Shown in pieces: positions 17,968-26,735 of a stretch of DNA of 64,000 nt (positions are counted from its first letter, which is position 1; each line of letters starts with the position of its first letter). The notes under the pieces were generated by a model. That model made no database searches, was not told the origin of the DNA, and saw nothing but the letters and a program-made list of their open reading frames with translations. Source of the stretch: Bradyrhizobium sp. MOS002 (GTDB lineage: Bacteria > Pseudomonadota > Alphaproteobacteria > Rhizobiales > Xanthobacteraceae); NCBI RefSeq assembly GCF_003020115.1, contig NZ_PYFX01000008.1:124001-188000 (forward strand). Direction: 5' to 3'. The position numbers and the translations under genes are program-made.

Positions 17968-19470
17968 TTAGACCGGCCCGGAACGGTCGCGAAAAGCTTC
18001 GACCATCAGGGGGTTAAGCCCGAGCTCGCTGAGCGCTTCGCGGGCGCGGGCATTGTCCTGGGCCCGGCCCGCGAGCCGGTGACCGGAGAGCCGGTCGGGC
18101 AGCGCGGTCAGCAGCGCGCCCTGGCCGAGCCGGCGTGCCCATTCCTGGAGGTCGTTGGAGAGGAAGCGGTAGCCGCCGACAGCCATGATCCCGGAGGGCG
18201 GCGCGGTGATGCAGATCGCGCCGCTGGGACGGTCGAGCCGTGCGGCATAGCCGGTGTCGACATAGTCGCGTGGCGGCTGCGCGATCAGGGTGTCGCCGAC
18301 CGGCTGCGGCGGGGCGTAGGCCGCGATCGGCACCATCGGGCCGCGCAGCCCGAGCGTTCCTTTCGGCGTCAGCAGGATCTCGCCGGCGATCGACGAACCC
18401 GACTGCTCGCGCGGCGCGCCGTGTGGTCCCGGCATCACCGGCACCGGCATGCCGTCGTCGCCACGCCGTGCGCCGAACAATCCGGCCTCGCCGAACAGAT
18501 AGACGTCCGTGAACGGCGCATGCGGCGCGATCCATGCCTCGCTCGCTGCCACCTGCTCGGGGGCGCGCCACAGGCCGATGACGTTGCGCAAGGTCGGCAT
18601 CCGCGCCGCCAGATCGGAATCGCCGAGCCGCTGGGCGAATTGTGCCGGTGCGATCAGCACGTCGCATTCGTGCGCGTTGACCTGCTGCTCCAGCACGTCG
18701 TTCTCGAACGGATGATGCAGCGCCAGCGTGCCGCCGCACAGCAGCCACACTGCGAGCGAGGAGGCGAGCCCTGCGAACGACATCGGTGTGAACGCCGCCA
18801 TCACGGTCGCGCCTTGCCTGATGTCGGCTTCCAGCGACATCGCGAGCCCACCGGCGATCAGGCTGAAATGCGGCCGCGGCACCGGACGAAAGCCTTCCGC
18901 GGTGACGTCGAAGGAGATCATCGCCGCCTTGCGGCCATCCTGGATCACGGCGCGCGCGGTGCCGGGCGGACGGGCCTGCACGTCGTCGAGCGAGGCCATG
19001 CCTTCGGGCAGGTTGGTGCCGAAGCCGCAGACATGGCGGATCGAGAAGGCTTCCGCGGCCGCGTGCATCGCGAGATCGGCATAGTTGACGCCGTCGACGG
19101 TGCTCATGGTGACGATGGCGCGCGCCGCGGTGCGGTTCAGAGCGGCGGTCAGTTCGGCATGGCGCCAGAGCAGCGGCAGCACGGCGACGACGAGGCCGGC
19201 GCGATGGGCGGCGAGAACGGTGAGCACGAACTCGACCGTATTCGGCAGCTGGATGGCGATGACGGAATTGGCCGGCAGGCCTGATTCGACGAAATAGGCG
19301 GACAGCGCCTCGATGGCCGTGTCAGCCTCGGCATAGCTCATCCGCCGCGGCTCGTGCCCGGTCACGCGGAACTTGTTCAGCGGGTCAAGCAGTGCGGTCG
19401 CGTGCGGCTGCCGCATCAGCGTGCGCTGAAACAGCGTGTCGAGCGTCGGCGATACGGCTGGCTGGTTCAC
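17968..19470 (-). CDS. Acyl-CoA synthetase-like (AMP-binding fold) protein, active site degenerate
   Basis: A 500-aa protein of the ANL superfamily by overall layout: N-terminal MSYAEADTAIEALSAYF, IQLPNTVEFVLTVLAAHRAG, VMAAFTPMSFAGL, and a C-terminal part with GDTLI and YVDTGYAARLD, the latter equivalent to the conserved Y/W-x-T/S-G-D region. The ATP-phosphate loop normally read as TSGTTGxPK is replaced by SFDVTAEGFRP, and the usual C-terminal catalytic Lys motif is not visible. The frame is intact, so it may be a pseudoenzyme or have changed chemistry. It starts 4 bp after the stop of the YejA-like binding protein gene, pointing to one operon. Confidence 0.7.
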   Translation of the reverse strand: MNQPAVSPTLDTLFQRTLMRQPHATALLDPLNKFRVTGHEPRRMSYAEADTAIEALSAYFVESGLPANSVIAIQLPNTVEFVLTVLAAHRAGLVVAVLPLLWRHAELTAALNRTAARAIVTMSTVDGVNYADLAMHAAAEAFSIRHVCGFGTNLPEGMASLDDVQARPPGTARAVIQDGRKAAMISFDVTAEGFRPVPRPHFSLIAGGLAMSLEADIRQGATVMAAFTPMSFAGLASSLAVWLLCGGTLALHHPFENDVLEQQVNAHECDVLIAPAQFAQRLGDSDLAARMPTLRNVIGLWRAPEQVAASEAWIAPHAPFTDVYLFGEAGLFGARRGDDGMPVPVMPGPHGAPREQSGSSIAGEILLTPKGTLGLRGPMVPIAAYAPPQPVGDTLIAQPPRDYVDTGYAARLDRPSGAICITAPPSGIMAVGGYRFLSNDLQEWARRLGQGALLTALPDRLSGHRLAGRAQDNARAREALSELGLNPLMVEAFRDRSGPV

Positions 19471-19474
19471 GGCG

Positions 19475-21343
19475 TCACTTTGCTTGATGAGCTTGCGGCT
19501 GCCCCTTCGACCACCAGGTCTCCGGCAAATAGCCGGACAGCGAGATGGCCTCTGGCCGTTCTATCGGATTCCAGCGCGCGATCCATTGCTCGGATACGTT
19601 AAACAGGGGGATTGTATAGAATCCGGAGATCAAAGCGCGATCGAGCGCCCGCACCGCCGACACGAAAGCCGTATGTTCACGGGCTTCCAGCAGTGCGGCG
19701 ATCATCGCATCGACCGCGGGATCCCTGGCCCCCATGTAGTTGCGGGTGCCCGGACTGTCGGCGGCGGCGCTTCCCCAGTAGAAATATTGCTCGTTACCGG
19801 GCGACAGCGACTGGTCCCAGCGGTTCTGAATCATGTCGAATTCGTAGGCGAGCCGGCGCTGGTCGAACTGCACGGGATCGACCGATCGCACGCCGGGCTC
19901 GATGCCGGCGCGCCTGAGGTCGCGCTGGAAGGCAAGCGCGACGCGTTCCTGGTCGCGGGTCGTGACCAGGATCTCGAAGGTGAAGGGCGCCTTGGTCGCG
20001 CGGTTGCGCAGCACGGTGCCGTCGAGATCATAGCCGGCCTCCGACAACAGCTTCAGGGCCGCGCGCAGCGTGGTCCGGTCACGGCCCGAACCGTCGGTCA
20101 CCGGCAGGCGGTAGCTGCCGTCCATGATGTCAGGCGGGATCTGCGCGGCGAACGGCTTGAGCAGCTCGCGCTCGCGCGCATCGGCAGGATGGCCATATGC
20201 TGACAGGTCCGAGCCGGCAAAATACCCGGCGGCGCGCGCGTAGAGGTTGAAGAAGTAGTTGCGGTTGACCAGCTCGAAATCGAACAGCAGCGTCAAGGCC
20301 TGGCGCACGCGGATGTCGGCGAAGATGGGACGCCTCGTGTTGAACACCAGAAATTCGGAAGGTTGCGGCACGCCGGGCTTGATGGTGTCGCGGATCACCT
20401 CGCCATTCTTCGCCGCGGGAAAGTCGTAGCCGTCGTGCCAGCGCAGCGGCTCGTGCTCGATGCGGAAATCATACAGGCCGCGCTTGAAAGCTTCGAACTG
20501 GCCGTTGGCCTCGCGAAAATAGTCGAGCCTGATCTCGTCGAAATTGTAGAGCCCGCGATTGATGGCGAGGTCGCGGCCCCAATAGTCGGGATTGCGGGTG
20601 AGCGTCACGCTGGCACCGGGCCTCACCGCGGTGACGCGATAGGGGCCGGAGCCGACCGGGCCCGTCAGCGTCGTCTCCTCGAAAGCTGCGACGTCGACCG
20701 CGTGTTTCGGCAGGATCGGCATCAGGCCGAGGATCAGCGGCAGTTCACGGTCGTTGGCCCCCGCAAGGTCGAAGCGGACGGTGAGGGGATCTGGCGCCTC
20801 GGCACTTGCGACCTTGCCGTAATATTGCCGGTGGTTGGGGCGGCCGTGGTCGCGCAGCAACTGCCAGGAGAACAGCACGTCCTCGGCGCGGACCGGCTTG
20901 CCGTCGGAGAAGCGGGCGCGGGGATCGATGTGGAACGTGACAAAGCTCCGCTCGTCATCGGTCTCGACCGATCTGGCGAGCAGGCCGTAGAGCGTGAACG
21001 GCTCGTCATTGCCGCGCGCGAGCAGACTCTCGACCACGTAGTTCCGCATCTGCTGCACACCCAGTCCCTTGACGATGAAGGGATTGAGGCTGTCGAAGGT
21101 GCCGAGAACGCCCCAGGTCAGCCGGCCGCCCTTGGGAGCGTCGGGGTTGACGTAAGGCATGTGGGCGAAATCGGCAGGCATCGCCGGCTTGCCGTGCATG
21201 GCAATGGCGTGGGCTTCCTCGGCCCCTGCGCCGCTTGCCGGGAGCCCCAAGGCGAACGGGAGGACCAAGATAAAGGCCAGGATGCGGAGGCGGACGCAAA
21301 GACCCTTAAGGCGGCCCTCGAGAAGGCGCTGGAACATGAACAT
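19475..21343 (-). CDS. Family 5 extracellular solute-binding protein, YejA-like
   Basis: A 622-aa periplasmic binding protein of the oligopeptide/nickel/microcin C class. A signal peptide is visible (LRILAFILVLPFALGLPASG, residues about 19-38). The mature protein opens with the YejA-like phrase FAHMPYVNPDAPKGG and GTFDSLNPFIVKG. The SBP5 signature FSDGKPVRAEDVLFSW follows near residue 140. YejA-type proteins bind peptides or peptide-nucleotide conjugates for the Yej ABC importer. No permease or ATPase gene adjoins; the partner gene is the acyl-CoA-synthetase-like protein 4 bp downstream. The start could be either of two ATGs at 21343 and 21337; the longer open frame to 21478 lacks signal-peptide sense. 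Confidence 0.88.
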   Translation of the reverse strand: MFMFQRLLEGRLKGLCVRLRILAFILVLPFALGLPASGAGAEEAHAIAMHGKPAMPADFAHMPYVNPDAPKGGRLTWGVLGTFDSLNPFIVKGLGVQQMRNYVVESLLARGNDEPFTLYGLLARSVETDDERSFVTFHIDPRARFSDGKPVRAEDVLFSWQLLRDHGRPNHRQYYGKVASAEAPDPLTVRFDLAGANDRELPLILGLMPILPKHAVDVAAFEETTLTGPVGSGPYRVTAVRPGASVTLTRNPDYWGRDLAINRGLYNFDEIRLDYFREANGQFEAFKRGLYDFRIEHEPLRWHDGYDFPAAKNGEVIRDTIKPGVPQPSEFLVFNTRRPIFADIRVRQALTLLFDFELVNRNYFFNLYARAAGYFAGSDLSAYGHPADARERELLKPFAAQIPPDIMDGSYRLPVTDGSGRDRTTLRAALKLLSEAGYDLDGTVLRNRATKAPFTFEILVTTRDQERVALAFQRDLRRAGIEPGVRSVDPVQFDQRRLAYEFDMIQNRWDQSLSPGNEQYFYWGSAAADSPGTRNYMGARDPAVDAMIAALLEAREHTAFVSAVRALDRALISGFYTIPLFNVSEQWIARWNPIERPEAISLSGYLPETWWSKGQPQAHQAK

Positions 21344-21604
21344 CGGGACACGTTGATTCGAGGACCGGGTGGGCCTGAATCCTATCACAGGGATTTTCCC
21401 CGGGGCGCACGCCGGCGCGCGGTCAAAGACGCTTGTCGGCATTGATCTTTTCGTCGGCCACGTTAAGAAGGCGGGCAATCGCGCACGAGCGCCGAGCCGT
21501 CACTTATCCGCCTCATTTGACGGGGAGAGAGCCGCGCCCAAGGCGGCCAGGTTCGGCGTGTCGAGGCGGTTCGGGCACTTCCCGTTCAGAAAGGGTTTTC
21601 CGCA

Positions 21605-22414
21605 ATGAATTTCCGTTACTTGGCCGCGTCCGTCCGGCCGCGCGGGCGACTTCTCGCCTTGTTGACGGCGACGGCGTTGGCCGTCCCGTTTGCCGCCGAG
21701 GCCCAGGCTCCTGCGCCAGCTCCGGGCGCGCCCGCGCCCAAGGCCGCCCCGAAGGCCGCTCCGAAGGCTGCCCCAAAGGCGCCGGCGCCGGCTGCTCAGG
21801 CACCCGCCCAGCCGGCTCCCGCCCAAGGCGCTCCGGCGCAGCAGGGCGCGGCCCAGCCGGCCGATCAGCAGATCCAGCTGATCTATGCCCCCTGGACCAA
21901 GTTCTGCCTTAAGGGCCAGGACGCCAATGCCAAGCAGGTTTGCTTCACCGGCAAGGACGGCCGTATCGAGTCGGGCCAGCCGGTCATCGCGGCCGTCATC
22001 ATCGAGCCGGAAGGCGAACCGAAGAAGATCCTGCGCGTGACGCTGCCGCTCGGCATGCAGCTGGTGCACGGCACCCGCATCATCGTGGATAGCAATCCGC
22101 CGTTGCAGAGCCCGTACGTGATCTGCTTCCAGAACGGCTGCATGTCCGACTACGAGGCCACGCCCGACTTCATCAACAGCATGAAGAAGGGCCAGAACCT
22201 TGTTGTTCAGGCGATCAATGCCAACGGCGCGCCACTGACGCTGCCGCTGCCGCTCGCGGGCGAATTCCAGAAGGCCTATGACGGTCCGCCGACCGATCCG
22301 AAGGTGTTCGAGGAAACGCAGAAGAAGCTGCAGGAAGAGCTCCAGAAGAAGGCTGAAGAGCTGCAGAAGAAGCAGCAGCAAGCGCCTGGCGCCGCTCCGG
22401 CCGGACAGAAGTGA
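21605..22414 (+). CDS. Invasion-associated locus B (IalB) family periplasmic protein
   Basis: A 269-aa secreted protein. A signal peptide (LLALLTATALAVPFAAEA) is followed by an Ala/Pro/Lys low-complexity linker with repeated APKA units (residues about 36-80). The IalB domain starts near residue 88 with the hallmark WTKFCLKG. It contains four Cys, CLKG and VCFTGKDGR plus ICFQNGC, probably forming disulfides, and LRVTLPLGMQLVHG. The C-terminus is a Glu/Lys/Gln coiled coil of QKK..EEL repeats. The family is named for Bartonella invasion, but its molecular role in free-living rhizobia is unknown. It is monocistronic with a strong terminator. Confidence 0.9.
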   Translation: MNFRYLAASVRPRGRLLALLTATALAVPFAAEAQAPAPAPGAPAPKAAPKAAPKAAPKAPAPAAQAPAQPAPAQGAPAQQGAAQPADQQIQLIYAPWTKFCLKGQDANAKQVCFTGKDGRIESGQPVIAAVIIEPEGEPKKILRVTLPLGMQLVHGTRIIVDSNPPLQSPYVICFQNGCMSDYEATPDFINSMKKGQNLVVQAINANGAPLTLPLPLAGEFQKAYDGPPTDPKVFEETQKKLQEELQKKAEELQKKQQQAPGAAPAGQK

Positions 22415-22442
22415 TCGGCGATCAAATCGCGGACATGAAAAA

Positions 22443-22467
22443 GGCGCTCGGTTCGAGCGCCTTTTTT
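22443..22467 (+). terminator. Intrinsic terminator of the IalB-family gene
   Basis: Stem GGCGCTCG (22443-22450), loop GTT, arm CGAGCGCC (22454-22461) and a six-T run. A-rich sequence precedes the left arm, so it could also act for the converging hspQ transcript. Confidence 0.93.
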
Positions 22468-22492
22468 GCTGGCCAGTTGATGGCTGCGAAAC

Positions 22493-22825
22493 TCAGTTCA
22501 GCGATGGATTGCGCGGGCGGTAACCGCCGGTCTTGTCCTTGACGAAGATCTCGGCGACCTGGGAATGCCGGACCGGTTCGCCGGAATCGTCCGGTACGAG
22601 GTTCTGCTCGGAGACGTAGGCGACGTATTCCGACTCAGCGTTCTCCGCGAGCAGGTGATAGAACGGCTGGTCCTTGTGGGGCCGCACCTCCTCGGGGATC
22701 GACAGCCACCACTCCTCGGTGTTGTTGAATTCCGGATCGATGTCGAAGATCACGCCCCGGAACGAGAAGATCCGGTGGCGCACGACCTGTCCGATCTGGA
22801 ATTTGGCGGTCCGCGCTTTAATCAT
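22493..22825 (-). CDS. hspQ: Heat-shock protein HspQ (YccV-like)
   Basis: A 110-aa member of the HspQ/YccV family, first noted for binding hemimethylated DNA and described in enterobacteria as a specificity factor for Lon. The family pattern is clear: KFQIGQVVRHRIFSFRGVIFDIDPEF at the N-terminus (residues about 8-33), then PFYHLLAENAESEYVAYVSEQNLVPD. Start ATG at 22825 has GGGGA immediately upstream. The C-terminal KDKTGGYRPRNPSLN extends slightly beyond the core domain. It is convergent with ialB. Confidence 0.92.
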   Translation of the reverse strand: MIKARTAKFQIGQVVRHRIFSFRGVIFDIDPEFNNTEEWWLSIPEEVRPHKDQPFYHLLAENAESEYVAYVSEQNLVPDDSGEPVRHSQVAEIFVKDKTGGYRPRNPSLN

Positions 22826-22931
22826 TCCCCGTCGATAGACCAGGATTGTGGCCGATGCTAGTGCCCTGGTCTGGAATTAACCCGCGGGCGCGGGGCAGAT
22901 AGCCCCCAAATCTTCAGAAAACACTTCATCA

Positions 22932-23885
22932 ATGGTCGATATCCTCAATCTGGCTCTACCTTATTTCGGCTTGATCTTCGTTGGATTCGCCTGCGGCAAG
23001 GTCAAATCCCTGCCGGAATCGGGCCTCGCCTGGATGAACTTCTTCCTGCTCTATGTGTCGCTGCCGGCGCTGCTGTTTGCGATCATGTCGAAGACGCCGT
23101 TCTCGGAATTGAACAACCCACCGTTCCTGGTCGCGACCACGCTGTCGACGGTTGCGGCGTTCACGCTCGCGTTGGTCGTCGGCAAGGTTCTCGGCGGGCT
23201 GACATTGCGCGAGGCGACGCTCGCCGGGCTCTCCGGCGGCTACGGCAATATCGGCTACATGGGACCGGGGCTGGCGCTCGCCGTGCTCGGGCCGAAGGCC
23301 TCGGCACCGACTGCGCTGATCTTCTGCTGCGACAGCATCTTCCTGTTCACGATCGTGCCGCTGCTGATCGAGCTCTCCGATCGCGATCATCCCTCGATCG
23401 TGCATGCCTTCGGCGTCGTGCTGAAGCAGATCGTGCTCAATCCGTTGATCATGTCGGCCTGTTTCGGCGCGGCCTTCGCATCGCTGCATATCGAGATGCC
23501 CGTCGCGCTCGATCGCACCATCACGTTCCTCCAGAACGCAGCCGCCCCGACCGCGCTGTTCGTGCTCGGCGTGACCGTGGCGCTCCGCCCGTTCGACCGG
23601 GTCCCGTGGGAGGTGCCGGGCGTGATCGCGATCAAGCTGCTGATCCACCCGCTCGCGGCGTTCGGCTTGATGCTGGCGTTCGGCCCGTTCGCGCAGCCCT
23701 GGGCCGCGACCGCCGTGCTGATGGCCTCGCTGCCGCCGGCGCTCAACGTGTTCGTCATCGCCCGGCAGAACGACGCCTGGATCGAACCCGCCTCCGTCGC
23801 GGTGCTGCTCGGGACGTTCGCGTCCGTGGTCACGCTGACCAGCGTGATGTGGGCGATCCAGACCGGCCGGCTGGCGTTTCCCTAA
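22932..23885 (+). CDS. AEC (auxin efflux carrier) family permease
   Basis: A 317-aa integral membrane protein of the AEC family. About ten hydrophobic segments are seen, beginning ILNLALPYFGLIFVGFACGK. It carries the family motif GGYGNIGYMGPGLAL (residues about 99-113) in the broken helix, and LGVTVALRPF in the second half. Bacterial AEC proteins export or import small carboxylates such as malate or malonate; substrate unknown here. The start follows the hspQ divergent region by 107 bp, and the stop is 4 bp from the convergent UbiH-like gene. Confidence 0.9.
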   Translation: MVDILNLALPYFGLIFVGFACGKVKSLPESGLAWMNFFLLYVSLPALLFAIMSKTPFSELNNPPFLVATTLSTVAAFTLALVVGKVLGGLTLREATLAGLSGGYGNIGYMGPGLALAVLGPKASAPTALIFCCDSIFLFTIVPLLIELSDRDHPSIVHAFGVVLKQIVLNPLIMSACFGAAFASLHIEMPVALDRTITFLQNAAAPTALFVLGVTVALRPFDRVPWEVPGVIAIKLLIHPLAAFGLMLAFGPFAQPWAATAVLMASLPPALNVFVIARQNDAWIEPASVAVLLGTFASVVTLTSVMWAIQTGRLAFP

Positions 23886-23889
23886 GCGG

Positions 23890-25074
23890 TTACTTCCGCC
23901 AAGTCGGCGTCAGGCCTTCGCGCATCGCAAAACGCCGGAGCGGGCCGATCGCGCCGAGCAGGTGCATGCCGACCGCGCGGACCGGCTGGAGCGGGAGGAA
24001 ATCGTTGAGCAGCGAGCGGTTGGCGATGTCGATCGCAAAGGTCCGGCTCAGGATGTCGGGACGCCGGGCGCGGTCGTAACGCGCGAGCACGTCGGGTGCG
24101 CCGGCATCCTGGCCTGATGCGATGGCCTCGCCCGCAAGCCGCGCAATGTCGGCGGCATCGCGCAGGCCGAGATTGAGCCCCTGGGCGCCGATCGGGGGAA
24201 CCACATGGGCGGCTTCGCCGACCAGCGCAATGCGGTCGCGGCCAAAGCATTTGGGACGTTCGATCGCCAGCGGGAAGAGATGGCGCCCGGGCTCCACCTT
24301 CATGCGTCCGAGGATCGAGTGCGACTGCTTCTCGATCGCGGCGGACAATTCCTCGTCGCTCAGTCCGCGAAGCCGCTCGGCGTCCGCAGGCGCCGAGACC
24401 CAGACGACGCTGGAGCGATCGCCGGGCAGGGGTACGAACACGCACGGGCCGTGCGGCGTGTGGAACTCGGTCGAGACGTTGCGGTGGGGCCGCGCGTGGC
24501 TGACGTTGAAGGTCAGCGCCGTCTGGCTCAACTCGCGCCGCGTCACCGCGATGCCGGAGGCTTCGCGGCAAAGCGAATGCCGGCCGTCAGCGCCGACCAC
24601 GAGGCGGGCCGTGAGAAATTGCGCAGCCGCCGTGCGGATCGCGACGTCATCGGCTTCGATGACGACAGTTTCGGCCTCGTCGTCGAAACGGACGAGACAG
24701 GGCAGCTCGGCCGCGCGCGCTTCCAGCGCCAGCATCAGCGAGCGGTTGTCGATGTTGTAGCCGAAGGCATCGAGGCCGATTTCGTGGCAAGAGAACCGGA
24801 CCTCGGGGCTGCGGAACAGCCGGCCGGTGTCGTCGACCAGCCGCATGATTTCGAGCGCGGCCGCCTTGTCCTTGCAGCGGGACCAGACGTCGAGGCTCTC
24901 CAGCAGATCGACGGAGGCACCGAGTAGCGCCGTGGTGCGATTGTCGGCATAAGGCACGCGACGCGCCACCAGTGCGGTCCGTGCGCCCGCCTGCGCCAGT
25001 GCGATGGCCGCGCTAAGTCCCGCCGGTCCGCCGCCGATCACGGCCGCGTCAAAGAGTGTCGATGCATCTGTCAT
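23890..25074 (-). CDS. FAD-dependent monooxygenase, UbiH/UbiF/VisC family
   Basis: A 394-aa class A flavoprotein monooxygenase. Three flavin-binding signatures are in order: GGGPAGLSAAIALAQAG (residues about 13-29), a central DG motif VGADGRHSLCREASG, and GEAAHVVPPIGAQGLNLGLRD near residue 285. These are the signatures of ubiquinone-ring hydroxylases. Which ring position it hydroxylates cannot be read from the sequence, since alphaproteobacteria use varied sets of UbiH/F/I/L/M. It is a single gene, convergent with the AEC gene and divergent from pcs. Confidence 0.88.
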   Translation of the reverse strand: MTDASTLFDAAVIGGGPAGLSAAIALAQAGARTALVARRVPYADNRTTALLGASVDLLESLDVWSRCKDKAAALEIMRLVDDTGRLFRSPEVRFSCHEIGLDAFGYNIDNRSLMLALEARAAELPCLVRFDDEAETVVIEADDVAIRTAAAQFLTARLVVGADGRHSLCREASGIAVTRRELSQTALTFNVSHARPHRNVSTEFHTPHGPCVFVPLPGDRSSVVWVSAPADAERLRGLSDEELSAAIEKQSHSILGRMKVEPGRHLFPLAIERPKCFGRDRIALVGEAAHVVPPIGAQGLNLGLRDAADIARLAGEAIASGQDAGAPDVLARYDRARRPDILSRTFAIDIANRSLLNDFLPLQPVRAVGMHLLGAIGPLRRFAMREGLTPTWRK

Positions 25075-25203
25075 GGAACGACATTGGACACGCCCCGCGG
25101 CAAATTCAAGCCCACTGATATTTCCCTGATTTTATGACGAATTGTGCGACCGGACGCCGCAATGGCTTATGTGCAAACCGGTGTCATTCTGATAGCAGAA
25201 GCC

Positions 25204-25929
25204 ATGGACAGCCAAGAGGATTCCCTGAAGCCCAGGCCCGCGATCCGCGCCGCTGCCTTCTCGGTGCACATCTTCACCGCGTTCGGTGCGGCGATCGCGC
25301 TGCTGGCGATGCTTGAGGCCGTGCGCGAGCACTGGGCGGCGATGTTTCAATGGCTGGGCGTCGCCCTCATCATCGACGCGATCGACGGGCCGATCGCGCG
25401 CCGGCTCAACGTCAAGGACGTGCAGCCGAACTGGTCGGGCGACGTGCTCGATCTCGTGGTCGATTTCGTCACCTACGTCTTCGTGCCGGCCTATGCGATC
25501 GTGGCCAGCGGCTTGCTGCTGCCGGTCGCAGCACCCTTGCTTGGCGTCGCCATCATCGTCACCAGCGCACTATATTTCGCCGATCTGCGCATGAAGGCGG
25601 ACGATAATCATTTCCGCGGTTTTCCGGCGCTGTGGAATGCGGCGGCGTTCTATCTGTTCCTGCTGCACTGGCCGCCGCTGCTGTCGACGCTGCTGGTCGC
25701 AAGCCTGGTGGTGCTGACCTTCGTGCCGTTCCACGTGCTGCATCCGGTGCGCGTCGTGCGGCTGCGCTGGCTGACGATGTCGCTGATCGCGATCTGGGCT
25801 CTGCTCTCCCTCTATACGCTGCAAATGGACTTCCGCGTGGGCACCGGCGTGACTGTCGCGCTCTGCGCGATCGCGCTCTGGATCAGCTTCAGCGACGCAT
25901 TGATACGGCTGACAAGAACTTTCGCATGA
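25204..25929 (+). CDS. pcs: Phosphatidylcholine synthase
   Basis: Pcs condenses choline directly with CDP-diacylglycerol to give phosphatidylcholine, a lipid important in rhizobia. The 241-aa protein carries the CDP-alcohol phosphotransferase motif: D58-x2-D61-G62-x2-A65-R66, then G79-x3-D83-x3-D87. The spacer before G79 is longer than in general family members. Seven or eight hydrophobic segments follow. The ATG at 25204 is preferred because it starts just before the first conserved segment; ATGs at 25144 and 25162 would add 14-20 residues. Its stop overlaps the terC start as ATGA. Confidence 0.9.
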   Translation: MDSQEDSLKPRPAIRAAAFSVHIFTAFGAAIALLAMLEAVREHWAAMFQWLGVALIIDAIDGPIARRLNVKDVQPNWSGDVLDLVVDFVTYVFVPAYAIVASGLLLPVAAPLLGVAIIVTSALYFADLRMKADDNHFRGFPALWNAAAFYLFLLHWPPLLSTLLVASLVVLTFVPFHVLHPVRVVRLRWLTMSLIAIWALLSLYTLQMDFRVGTGVTVALCAIALWISFSDALIRLTRTFA

Positions 25930-26660
25930 TGCACCTGTTGACCAGCCCCGAAGCCTGGGCCGCGCTCCTCACCTTGACATCGCTTGAGATCGTGCTTGGG
26001 ATCGACAACGTCATCTTCCTGTCGGTGATCGTCTCGCGCATTCCCGAGAAACAGGCGCACCGCGCCCGCCAGATCGGGCTCGCGCTGGCGCTGATCTTCC
26101 GCATCATCCTGCTCGGCCTCCTGGTCTGGTTGATCGGCCTGACCGCGCCGGTGTTTTCGTTTTCGGGCTACGGCTTCTCCTGGCGCGACCTCATCCTGAT
26201 CGGCGGTGGCCTGTTCCTGATCGCGAAGGCGACTCACGAGATTCACGGCGAGGTCGAAGCCGATGAAGGCGAGGGCGACGAGAAGCCGCCTCGTAACGCC
26301 TTCTTCTGGGTCATCGTCCAGGTCGTGATCATCGACATCGTGTTCTCGCTGGACTCGATCATCACGGCGATCGGCATGGCGCAGGACATCGAGATCATGA
26401 TCGCGGCCGTCGTGATCGCCTGCCTGATCATGTACATTTCGTCCGGGCCGGTGTCGCGATTCGTCGCGGAGCACCCGACCACCAAAATGCTGGCGCTGGC
26501 CTTCCTGGTGCTGATCGGCGTCGCGTTGGTCGCGGACGGATTCCAATTCCACATCCCGCGCGGCTACATCTATTTCGCGATTGCGTTCTCGGCGGCGGTC
26601 GAGTTCTTCAACGTGCTGGCGAAGCGCAACCGCAGGAACACCCGCAAGCCGTCGGTCTAG
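25926..26660 (+). CDS. TerC-family integral membrane protein
   Basis: A 244-aa membrane protein of the TerC family, linked in bacteria to metal (Mn) export or metal insertion into exported enzymes and named for tellurium resistance. The conserved acidic intramembrane motifs are LEIVLGIDNVIFLSV (residues about 19-33) and DIVFSLDSIITAIG near residue 135. A charged cytoplasmic loop with EADEGEGDEKPP lies between them. Its ATG overlaps the pcs stop codon by ATGA, so the two are translationally coupled. A functional tie between lipid head-group synthesis and TerC is not known to me. Confidence 0.88.
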   Translation: MMHLLTSPEAWAALLTLTSLEIVLGIDNVIFLSVIVSRIPEKQAHRARQIGLALALIFRIILLGLLVWLIGLTAPVFSFSGYGFSWRDLILIGGGLFLIAKATHEIHGEVEADEGEGDEKPPRNAFFWVIVQVVIIDIVFSLDSIITAIGMAQDIEIMIAAVVIACLIMYISSGPVSRFVAEHPTTKMLALAFLVLIGVALVADGFQFHIPRGYIYFAIAFSAAVEFFNVLAKRNRRNTRKPSV

Positions 26661-26735
26661 CCGTTCCAGCCAGCGTCGAGTTGACAAGGCGGGCGCGATG
26701 TCTTTCGCTGGCCCGCGAGAAGAGGAGGTCAGGTG

